Assembly: GCF_042431545.1 (NCBI RefSeq)
Contig: NZ_JBHLYX010000002.1
Length of the DNA stretch: 64,000 nt
Reading direction: 5' to 3' (one strand)
Source of the DNA: Pseudoalteromonas xiamenensis
Lineage (GTDB): Bacteria > Pseudomonadota > Gammaproteobacteria > Enterobacterales > Alteromonadaceae
The notes beneath the pieces are model-generated. The model was not told where the DNA came from and ran no database searches. It saw only the letters and a program-made list of their open reading frames with translations. A program made the position numbers and the translations under genes. The stretch's first letter is position 1, and every line of letters begins with the position of its first letter. Positions 16,280 through 23,076 of the stretch are shown here, piece after piece.

Positions 16280-16816
16280 ATGCAACTTAACAAACTTTTA
16301 AAAGGTCTTTTGATCGCTGTACCTGTCATGACATTAGCTGCTTGTAGTTCTTCTTCAAGCGTAGATGATTCAGCTGCTAACCAGAGCAATCAAGCAACTA
16401 GCCAGACTTCAGGTGATGGTGTAGAAGTTAGCACAATTAACCGCGAAAAAACGGCAGAAGAAAAGCTACGTGAAAAATACGAAGCGCTTCGTCAAGAGCA
16501 AATCATTTACTTCGACTTTGATAAATCAACGATTCAAAGCCAATTCACTGAGTTACTGCAAGCACACGCTGATTTCTTAGTTAAGAATCCATCAGTCAAA
16601 GTACTTATCGAAGGTCACGCCGATGAGCGTGGTACACCTGAGTACAACATTGCACTTGGTGAAAGCCGTGCTAAATCTGTCGCAAAATACCTACAAAGCC
16701 TTGGTGTTTCAGACAGCCAAATTTCAGTAGTTAGCTACGGTGAAGAAAAACCAATGATTAAATCACGTACGGAAGAAGCGTTTGCTAAAAACCGTCGCGC
16801 TGTTTTAGTGTACTAA
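16280..16816 (+). CDS. pal: peptidoglycan-associated lipoprotein Pal
   Basis: Outer-membrane lipoprotein that binds peptidoglycan and TolB. 178 residues: lipobox LAAC with Cys22, a Ser/Gln-rich linker, and an OmpA-like domain (about 75-178). That domain starts YFDFDKSTI and contains the peptidoglycan-binding IEGHADERGTPEYN and LGESRAKSV motifs. Forty bases after tolB; same operon. Confidence 0.97.
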   Translation: MQLNKLLKGLLIAVPVMTLAACSSSSSVDDSAANQSNQATSQTSGDGVEVSTINREKTAEEKLREKYEALRQEQIIYFDFDKSTIQSQFTELLQAHADFLVKNPSVKVLIEGHADERGTPEYNIALGESRAKSVAKYLQSLGVSDSQISVVSYGEEKPMIKSRTEEAFAKNRRAVLVY

Positions 16817-16835
16817 TAAATAGATAAGAGAAGTT

Positions 16836-17588
16836 ATGAAGCCGAAATACGTTTTGGCAGCCATACTTTTAGTGAGCGGGAGCGCCCAAGTCTGGGCTGC
16901 TCCCGCTCCTGTTTCTGAGGCTGCAAGTTCACCTAATAGTATAGAGGGAAGACTGTCTACCCTTGAAAAACTCATGCAATCAAGAAATATCATGCAAGCA
17001 GATATGCAGCAGCAACTTGAAGTGTTGCAAGATGAAGTGAGTCAAATTCGCGGTGTTACAGAAGAAACGAGTTATAAACTTGAAAAAGTACTTCAGCGTC
17101 AGCGTGAGCTTTATCAAGAAATTGAAAATCGAGTTGCTCGCGTAACGAATCAGCCGGAGCCTCAAGCAGTCGTTCCGACCATCGCGGCTGAAGCGCCAGC
17201 AATGAGTGCAAATTTATCGGAAAATGAAGCGTACGACCGAGCTGTTGCGCTGATTATGAAAGACAAACGTTACGAAGCTGCAATTCCTGAATTTGAAGCA
17301 TTTTTGAAAAACTTTCCAAATTCGGTTTATGAATCGAATGCGCATTATTGGCTTGGGCAGTTACTGTCGATAAAAAATGATGATGTAAATGCAATAAACC
17401 ACTTCAATATCGTTGTTGAAAACCATCAAGACTCAAATAAACGCCCCGATGCTATGTTGAAACTTGGCGCTCTTTATGAAAAGCAGGGAAAAAAGGACGT
17501 AGCGAAACAAATTTTGAATAAATTGGTTCAGCAATACCCAAGTACAACTGCTGCAAAATTAGCAACTGAGCGTTTATCGAAGCTATAG
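16836..17588 (+). CDS. cpoB: cell division coordinator CpoB (YbgF)
   Basis: Periplasmic protein that couples Tol-Pal with PBP1B during division. 250 residues: signal peptide (about 1-22), trimerising coiled coil (about 35-100; STLEKLMQSRN then QVRE-like heptads), linker, and C-terminal TPR repeats (about 128-250). Last gene of the tol-pal operon, followed by a long inverted repeat and the tRNA-Lys array, as in E. coli, where ybgF precedes the lysT cluster. Confidence 0.94.
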   Translation: MKPKYVLAAILLVSGSAQVWAAPAPVSEAASSPNSIEGRLSTLEKLMQSRNIMQADMQQQLEVLQDEVSQIRGVTEETSYKLEKVLQRQRELYQEIENRVARVTNQPEPQAVVPTIAAEAPAMSANLSENEAYDRAVALIMKDKRYEAAIPEFEAFLKNFPNSVYESNAHYWLGQLLSIKNDDVNAINHFNIVVENHQDSNKRPDAMLKLGALYEKQGKKDVAKQILNKLVQQYPSTTAAKLATERLSKL

Positions 17589-17607
17589 TTCCTAGTAGAA
17601 ATGTTGA

Positions 17608-17661
17608 GATGCCTAATCGAATTGACCATATTAGTAACAATTTGGTTTAAAATTAGGCATC
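17608..17661. repeat. inverted repeat after cpoB
   Basis: GATGCCTAAT (17608-17617) and ATTAGGCATC (17652-17661) are perfect 10-bp arms separated by 34 bases. It lies 20 bases after the cpoB stop. No T run follows closely, so it is either an atypical terminator or an mRNA 3' structure. Confidence 0.5.
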
Positions 17662-17696
17662 TAGCAGTAAAAATTGAAAAAAAATGCGGTTTTCAG

Positions 17697-17724
17697 TTGC
17701 ACTCCTTTTTTAAATAAGTATTAT
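17697..17724 (+). promoter_or_regulatory. promoter of the tRNA-Lys array
   Basis: -35 TTGCAC (17697-17702), 16-base spacer, -10 TATTAT (17719-17724), followed by a GC-rich discriminator (GCGCCCGC). This is typical of stringently controlled stable-RNA promoters. Confidence 0.65.
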
Positions 17725-17772
17725 AAGCGCCCGCAGCAGGCGATTGAAGCAATCAAAACAGCTGCGTCGAGT

Positions 17773-17848
17773 GGGTCATTAGCTCAGTTGGTAGAGCAGT
17801 GGACTTTTAATCCATTGGTCGATGGTTCAAGTCCATCATGACCCACCA
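17773..17848 (+). tRNA. tRNA-Lys (UUU), copy 1 of 7
   Basis: 76 bases with encoded CCA. The acceptor stem GGGTCAT pairs with ATGACCC. The anticodon loop CTTTTAA gives UUU. Confidence 0.97.
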
Positions 17849-17881
17849 CTTAGTTTGTTAACTATATCGATTTCTTTGAGC

Positions 17882-17957
17882 GGGTCATTAGCTCAGTTGG
17901 TAGAGCAGTGGACTTTTAATCCATTGGTCGATGGTTCAAGTCCATCATGACCCACCA
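17882..17957 (+). tRNA. tRNA-Lys (UUU), copy 2 of 7
   Basis: Identical by eye to copy 1, 33 bases downstream of it. Confidence 0.97.
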
Positions 17958-17983
17958 CTTAAAGTTAAATCGAAATCCCGAGC

Positions 17984-18059
17984 GGGTCATTAGCTCAGTT
18001 GGTAGAGCAGTGGACTTTTAATCCATTGGTCGATGGTTCAAGTCCATCATGACCCACCA
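17984..18059 (+). tRNA. tRNA-Lys (UUU), copy 3 of 7
   Basis: Identical by eye to copy 1; 26-base spacer before it. Confidence 0.97.
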
Positions 18060-18087
18060 CTACTAGTTAACATTCGACTTTATGAGC

Positions 18088-18163
18088 GGGTCATTAGCTC
18101 AGTTGGTAGAGCAGTGGACTTTTAATCCATTGGTCGATGGTTCAAGTCCATCATGACCCACCA
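18088..18163 (+). tRNA. tRNA-Lys (UUU), copy 4 of 7
   Basis: Identical by eye to copy 1; 28-base spacer before it. Confidence 0.97.
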
Positions 18164-18192
18164 CATAAAGTACCTGATCGATTTCTATGAGC

Positions 18193-18268
18193 GGGTCATT
18201 AGCTCAGTTGGTAGAGCAGTGGACTTTTAATCCATTGGTCGATGGTTCAAGTCCATCATGACCCACCA
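18193..18268 (+). tRNA. tRNA-Lys (UUU), copy 5 of 7
   Basis: Identical by eye to copy 1; 29-base spacer before it. Confidence 0.97.
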
Positions 18269-18293
18269 CATAGAACCTGTCGATTTCATGAGC

Positions 18294-18369
18294 GGGTCAT
18301 TAGCTCAGTTGGTAGAGCAGTGGACTTTTAATCCATTGGTCGATGGTTCAAGTCCATCATGACCCACCA
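18294..18369 (+). tRNA. tRNA-Lys (UUU), copy 6 of 7
   Basis: Identical by eye to copy 1; 25-base spacer before it. Confidence 0.97.
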
Positions 18370-18424
18370 TTCATGCGTTTTATCCTTTCGTTATTGCGTC
18401 TCCTTTCGGAGTTAGCACTAGAGC

Positions 18425-18500
18425 GGGTCATTAGCTCAGTTGGTAGAGCAGTGGACTTTTAATCCATTGGTCGATGGTTCAAGTCCATCATGACCCACCA
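18425..18500 (+). tRNA. tRNA-Lys (UUU), copy 7 of 7
   Basis: Identical by eye to copy 1. The preceding 55-base spacer is longer and unlike the others. Confidence 0.97.
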
Positions 18501-18570
18501 TTATCTTCATTTCTTCTTAATTATTCCTTCTTAAAATTGTCACCCTCTAGGATTGTTCCTTCACTTTGCG

Positions 18571-18576
18571 TATAAT
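18571..18576 (+). promoter_or_regulatory. -10 box of nadA
   Basis: A consensus TATAAT lies 40 bases before the nadA ATG. No good -35 hexamer is visible at the usual distance, so this is a partial promoter call. Confidence 0.45.
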
Positions 18577-18616
18577 TCGCGCCTAATCGAGCAATGTAGA
18601 CACTGTGGTCAATTTT

Positions 18617-19657
18617 ATGAGTCTAGCTGAACAAATCATGCCGGAAGACTATATCTTCCCTCCTAAGCCAGCGCCGTTAACTTCAGAGCAAAAGGCTGAA
18701 TATAAAAGTCGTATAAAGACGCTTTTAAAAGAAAAAAACGCGGTTTTAGTTGCCCATTATTACACGGATCCGGAAATTCAAGCATTGGCTGAAGAAACCG
18801 GTGGATGTGTAGCGGATTCTCTTGAGATGGCGCGTTTTGGTGCTAAACACGATGCTGATATGATCATCGTAGCAGGCGTGCGTTTCATGGGCGAAACAGC
18901 AAAGATCCTAACACCTGAAAAGACGATAGTCATGCCGACGTTGCAAGCGACGTGTTCTCTAGATGTTGGCTGTCCTATCGATGAGTTTTCAGCATTTTGT
19001 GATCAACATCCAGATAGGAAAGTAGTTGTATATGCTAATACCTCAGCTGCCGTAAAAGCGCGTGCCGACTGGATTGTTACGTCATCTTGTGCCCTCGAAA
19101 TCGTCGAGCACTTAGATTCTGAAGGTGAGAAAATTATCTGGGGTCCGGACAAGCATCTTGGCTCTTACATCCAGAAAAAAACGGGTGCGGACATGATCAT
19201 GTGGAATGGTGCGTGCATTGTCCATGATGAGTTCAAAACCAAAGCACTTAAAGACATGAAGGCATTGCACCCTGATGCCGCGGTGCTTGTTCACCCTGAA
19301 TCGCCGGCAGAGATTGTTGATCTTGCTGATGCGGTTGGCTCGACAAGTCAGTTAATTAAAGCTGCACAAACACTACCAAACCAAAAGTTCATTGTGGCAA
19401 CAGATCGTGGCATTTTTTATAAAATGCAGCAGCTTTGCCCTGAGAAAGAGTTCTTTGAAGCGCCGACTGCTGGCGAAGGTGCAACATGTAAAAGTTGTGC
19501 ACATTGTCCGTGGATGGCTATGAATGGCCTTAAAGCGATTGAAGAAGCTTTGATAAGCGCAGAAGGTCGTGAAGTGTTTGTCGATATGAATTTGCGAGAA
19601 GGCGCACTGCGTTCGCTTAATCGTATGTTAGATTTTTCAGCAAGTTTAGTCCGATAA
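18617..19657 (+). CDS. nadA: quinolinate synthase NadA
   Basis: Condenses iminoaspartate with dihydroxyacetone phosphate to quinolinate for NAD synthesis, using a [4Fe-4S] cluster. 346 residues from the ATG at 18617. With this start the three cluster ligands fall at Cys113 (ATCSLDVGC), Cys200 (WNGACIVHDEF) and Cys297 (CKSCAHCPWM), the same numbers as in E. coli NadA. This supports the start over the in-frame GTG at 18605. HYYTDPE and the MGETAKIL block are also present. It follows the tRNA-Lys array, as in E. coli. Confidence 0.97.
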   Translation: MSLAEQIMPEDYIFPPKPAPLTSEQKAEYKSRIKTLLKEKNAVLVAHYYTDPEIQALAEETGGCVADSLEMARFGAKHDADMIIVAGVRFMGETAKILTPEKTIVMPTLQATCSLDVGCPIDEFSAFCDQHPDRKVVVYANTSAAVKARADWIVTSSCALEIVEHLDSEGEKIIWGPDKHLGSYIQKKTGADMIMWNGACIVHDEFKTKALKDMKALHPDAAVLVHPESPAEIVDLADAVGSTSQLIKAAQTLPNQKFIVATDRGIFYKMQQLCPEKEFFEAPTAGEGATCKSCAHCPWMAMNGLKAIEEALISAEGREVFVDMNLREGALRSLNRMLDFSASLVR

Positions 19658-19709
19658 TTTAGATATCGTCTAGAAACTGGTCAGTTGACCAGAGAAGTTG
19701 AAAAACAAC

Positions 19710-19738
19710 TTGCTAAAGTGCGTGGCTTTTCATAGTAT
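19710..19738 (+). promoter_or_regulatory. promoter of tRNA-Ser
   Basis: -35 TTGCTA (19710-19715), 17-base spacer, -10 TAGTAT (19733-19738), 22 bases before the tRNA. Confidence 0.55.
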
Positions 19739-19760
19739 TAGCCCCGCATTTATGCGACGC

Positions 19761-19850
19761 GGAGAGATGGCTGAGCGGTTGAAGGCGCACGACTGGAACT
19801 CGTGTGTAGGCTAACCCCTACCGAGGGTTCGAATCCCTCTCTCTCCGCCA
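19761..19850 (+). tRNA. tRNA-Ser (GGA)
   Basis: 90 bases with a long variable arm and encoded CCA. The acceptor GGAGAGA pairs with TCTCTCC. The anticodon loop CTGGAAC gives GGA. Confidence 0.97.
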
Positions 19851-19938
19851 TTTTCTTTTTGTTACCAATTCTTCCTTTTTATCCCCCTCATTCGTTGTTA
19901 GCATCCCAATTAAGTTAAATTTACTTGGATTAACTAAG

Positions 19939-20325
19939 ATGAATCTCAACCAAGTCACTTTGCCTGTGTATGACATGGACTCGGCCACACTGTTTTATCG
20001 TAAGCTCGGGTTAACACAGATTGTTGATACGCCTCACTATGCTCGATTCGTTTGTCCGCAAGGAAACTCAACTCTTTCCTTGGCACTTAGAGAGCAGAAG
20101 GAAAATAACAGCGGCATTACCATTTACTTTGAACATGATCAGTTAGATGAGTGGGTCGAAGAGTTGAAGGAGAAGGGGTTACCAATTGAAGTGCCACCAG
20201 AAGATAAACGCTATCTATGGCGAGAAACGTTTCTATTTGACCCGTCAGGTAACAAGATCATCTTGTTTTATGCTGGAGAGAATCGAGTCAATCCGCCATG
20301 GCGAGTGACTTTGCCTCCACTTTAA
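19939..20325 (+). CDS. VOC superfamily (glyoxalase/bleomycin-resistance fold) protein
   Basis: 128 residues with the beta-alpha-beta-beta-beta repeat of the vicinal oxygen chelate fold. The start NQVTLPVYDMDSATLFYRKLG and the end ETFLFDPSGNKIILFYAGENR are typical. Metal ligands of glyoxalase I are not clearly conserved, so the substrate is unknown; it may be a lyase/dioxygenase relative or a binding protein. Single gene converging on bamD. Confidence 0.85.
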   Translation: MNLNQVTLPVYDMDSATLFYRKLGLTQIVDTPHYARFVCPQGNSTLSLALREQKENNSGITIYFEHDQLDEWVEELKEKGLPIEVPPEDKRYLWRETFLFDPSGNKIILFYAGENRVNPPWRVTLPPL

Positions 20326-20348
20326 GAGATACCGTATTGTGGATGTAA

Positions 20349-20374
20349 AAAAGCCGAGGATGGCCTCGGCTTCT
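20349..20374. terminator. bidirectional terminator between VOC gene and bamD
   Basis: AAGCCGAGG / CCTCGGCTT (20351-20359 with 20364-20372). On the minus strand it is followed by six T, so it is best suited to bamD. Confidence 0.85.
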
Positions 20375-20378
20375 TATG

Positions 20379-21140
20379 TTATTTTCGCTCGTTGAGCTGC
20401 TTGACTTCCTTGGCGTGCTCGGCAAGGTCAGTCAATCCTAATTTTTCGTAACTTTTTTCCATCATCTCAAGCGCTTGTGGTAAATAGCTGCTTTGTGAGT
20501 AATGGTCCACAACATATTTGCCGCGATTTGCAGAAGCGAGATAAGCTTCGCGCTCATAGTAGTACTCCGCGACTTTTAATTCATAACGTGCCATTTTGTT
20601 TAACAACCAGACCAAACGTTTTTTCGCTTCAGGCGTGTAATGGCTATTTGGAAAACGAGTTACGAGCGTAGACAAATCTTGGAATGCAACGCGAGTTCGG
20701 TTTGCATCTCGGTCTGCGCGGTCAACACCAAAATATTCTTGGAATGCATTTTTGTCCGCTTTAATGTTTACAAGACCACGCATGTAATACATGTAATCAA
20801 GATCTTTGTGGTTTGGATTCAAACGGATAAAGCGATCGATTGTCGCAAGCGCTTGCTCTGTGTTGCCAGCTTGGTAGTTTGCGTAGATCAAGTCCATCTG
20901 TACTTGGCGAGAATAAGGGCCAAATGGGTAGCGTGAATCGAGCGCGGATAAGAGTTCGATGGCGCGAGCATACAAGCCTGAATCTAGCGTTTGCTTTGCG
21001 TCTTCATACAGTGCTTGAGCGGATTTATTCGGTACACGTTCAATGTCTTCTTTGTCTGGAGCAGATGAACAAGCGGCTAAACCTAAAACTGATGCGCCAA
21101 TAAAAATACTAAATGCGCGCTTCCCTAATGTTTTTATCAT
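20379..21140 (-). CDS. bamD: outer membrane protein assembly factor BamD
   Basis: Lipoprotein of the BAM complex that inserts beta-barrel proteins in the outer membrane. 253 residues: lipobox LAAC with Cys24, then five TPR-like repeats (about 35-245). YPFGPYSRQVQMDLIYANY and the RFPNSHYTPEAKKRL block are characteristic. Divergent from rluD, matching the conserved bamD/rluD/yfiH/clpB neighbourhood. Confidence 0.97.
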   Translation of the reverse strand: MIKTLGKRAFSIFIGASVLGLAACSSAPDKEDIERVPNKSAQALYEDAKQTLDSGLYARAIELLSALDSRYPFGPYSRQVQMDLIYANYQAGNTEQALATIDRFIRLNPNHKDLDYMYYMRGLVNIKADKNAFQEYFGVDRADRDANRTRVAFQDLSTLVTRFPNSHYTPEAKKRLVWLLNKMARYELKVAEYYYEREAYLASANRGKYVVDHYSQSSYLPQALEMMEKSYEKLGLTDLAEHAKEVKQLNERK

Positions 21141-21267
21141 TTTATTTGTTACCTTCGTCTGTCTTCGGCTAGGCCAAGTCGGTAAAACCGAGTAAACTAT
21201 GCGTTTATGAGCGATTCTAACCCAGTCGAGCTAAGCTTGCACTGGTAAATTGGGTAAAGTTAACAGA

Positions 21268-22245
21268 ATGTCAGAGCAAATCTCGCTTCAAGCTGAAGTA
21301 CCACTGGAGTTAGGCGGTAAACGTCTAGACCAAATTTTGGCGCAATTGTTCCCTGATTATTCGCGTTCGCGAATAAAAACTTGGATTCTTGACGACAAAG
21401 TAACCATTAATGGCGAAATTTTAAACGTGCCTCGTGAAAAACTCCTTGGTGGGGAGCTTGTTTCTATTGAAACTGAGCTTGAAGCCGCACGTGAATATGA
21501 AGCTCAAGAAATCACACTGAACATTGTCTACGAAGATGATGACATTCTTGTGATCAACAAACCAGCTGATTTAGTTGTGCATCCAGGTGCAGGTAACCCA
21601 AGTGGTACGGTGCTAAACGCGTTATTACATCACTGCCCAGAAATTGCCAGCGTGCCACGTGCAGGTATTGTTCATCGTCTTGATAAAGACACTACGGGTT
21701 TGATGGTCGTAGCGAAAACAATTCAGGCTCAAACACATTTGGTGAAAAACCTTCAAAAGCGTGAGAACTTTACGCGTGAATATGAAGCCATTTGTAACGG
21801 GACAATGACAGCGGGCGGTGTGATTGAACAGCCAATTGGACGTCACTCGACGAAGCGTACGCACATGGCCGTTCAAGTCATGGGCAAGCCTGCAGTAACA
21901 CATTATCGTGTTGCTGAGAAATTCCGTGCTCATACTCGTCTACGATTACGTTTGGAAACAGGCCGTACTCACCAAATTCGTGTACACATGGCGCATTTGA
22001 ATCACCCGCTAGTCGGTGACCAACTTTATGGTGGTCGTCCTCGTCCACCAAAAAACGCTACGCCAGAGCTTTTCCAAATGTTACGAGACTTCAAACGTCA
22101 GGCGTTGCATGCGGTACGATTGCAGATTGCACACCCGATCACGGGCGAGATTATGCGCTGGGAAGCCCCAATTCCTGATGACATGGTTAAATTGACTGAA
22201 ACGCTACGAGAAGATTCTCAAGCAAATCAGGAAATTGAATATTAA
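21268..22245 (+). CDS. rluD: 23S rRNA pseudouridine(1911/1915/1917) synthase RluD
   Basis: Isomerises uridines in helix 69 of 23S rRNA. 325 residues: S4 domain (about 15-75) and RluA-type catalytic domain. The catalytic Asp is in HRLDKDTTGL and is residue 139 from the ATG at 21268, the same number as in E. coli RluD. That is why I prefer this start to the in-frame TTG at 21250. Its TAA shares a base with the pgeF ATG. Confidence 0.97.
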   Translation: MSEQISLQAEVPLELGGKRLDQILAQLFPDYSRSRIKTWILDDKVTINGEILNVPREKLLGGELVSIETELEAAREYEAQEITLNIVYEDDDILVINKPADLVVHPGAGNPSGTVLNALLHHCPEIASVPRAGIVHRLDKDTTGLMVVAKTIQAQTHLVKNLQKRENFTREYEAICNGTMTAGGVIEQPIGRHSTKRTHMAVQVMGKPAVTHYRVAEKFRAHTRLRLRLETGRTHQIRVHMAHLNHPLVGDQLYGGRPRPPKNATPELFQMLRDFKRQALHAVRLQIAHPITGEIMRWEAPIPDDMVKLTETLREDSQANQEIEY

Positions 22246-22991
22246 TGTTTCTTGAAGCTACATGGCCATTAGCGCCTTTTGTTGGCGGATTTTGTACTGT
22301 CCGCCATACACTTGGGGTCTCGCAAACACCTTTTGATAAGTTTAATGTGGCTTATCATGTGGGCGATAATGCTGACCATGTAGCGCAAAACCGCCGAACG
22401 CTCGATTCGTTTTTACCTAGATCTCCAATTTGGCTAAATCAAGTGCATGGTGGTCGAGTGGTGGACATTAATGAATCAAATGTTAGTGAGTGTGCAAATA
22501 ACCAACTCGATGCAGACGGGCTTTTTACAAGGCTGACGAATACACCACTGGCGATAATGACGGCAGATTGCCTTCCAATATTATTGTCGAATGAAGGTGG
22601 GTCTGAAGTCGCCGCGCTCCACGGAGGTTGGCGGCCCTTACACAAAAAGATTATCAAGCAAGCATTACGTTTTTTTGAGTCTTCACCTGAGCATGTAAGC
22701 GCATGGTTTGGGCCAGCGATAGGTCCTAAAGCGTTTGAAGTAGGCCTTGATGTTGTTGAGGCTTTTTGCAATGACGACCCGAATTATGAAGGTGCGTTCG
22801 TACGACATCCCGATAACGATGATAAATGGCTTGCAAACATATTCACTTTGGCACGCATGCAACTTCTGGCCTTGGGCGTAAAAAACATATACAGCGATGA
22901 TTTATGCACTGTGGAAGACAAAACTCGTTTCTTTTCCTACCGCCGAGATAAACAAACCGGACGCATGGTCAGTGTGATCTGGCGCAAATAA
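22245..22991 (+). CDS. pgeF: peptidoglycan editing factor PgeF (YfiH)
   Basis: YfiH/DUF152 laccase-fold protein that removes mis-incorporated residues from peptidoglycan precursors (reported in E. coli as correcting L-Ser at position 1). 248 residues. The copper/zinc site motifs NQVHGG, TADCLPIL and AALHGGWRPLHKKI are present, as is the C-terminal FFSYRRD(K)QTGRM. It starts inside the rluD stop codon (TAATG), so it is translationally coupled. Confidence 0.94.
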   Translation: MFLEATWPLAPFVGGFCTVRHTLGVSQTPFDKFNVAYHVGDNADHVAQNRRTLDSFLPRSPIWLNQVHGGRVVDINESNVSECANNQLDADGLFTRLTNTPLAIMTADCLPILLSNEGGSEVAALHGGWRPLHKKIIKQALRFFESSPEHVSAWFGPAIGPKAFEVGLDVVEAFCNDDPNYEGAFVRHPDNDDKWLANIFTLARMQLLALGVKNIYSDDLCTVEDKTRFFSYRRDKQTGRMVSVIWRK

Positions 22992-23014
22992 CCATAAAAA
23001 ATTTGTGATTGTTA

Positions 23015-23044
23015 CTTGAAGCTTACGTGCCTCAGACCCATAAA
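23015..23044 (+). promoter_or_regulatory. sigma-32-like heat-shock promoter of clpB
   Basis: CTTGAA (23015-23020) and CCCATAAA (23037-23044) resemble the RpoH consensus CTTGAA / CCCCATnT with a spacer of 15-16 bases. They lie 33 bases before the clpB ATG. Regulation by RpoH is well established for clpB in E. coli; here it is inferred from the motif. Confidence 0.65.
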
Positions 23045-23076
23045 AGGGGTAGAGACATTTTTTGTAGGTAACATCC

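Noticed and set aside
17773..18500. Regular array of identical repeats with short spacers, CRISPR-like at first sight
   Set aside because: The 76-base unit folds as tRNA-Lys with CCA and an intact anticodon. Spacers are related to each other and no cas gene is present.
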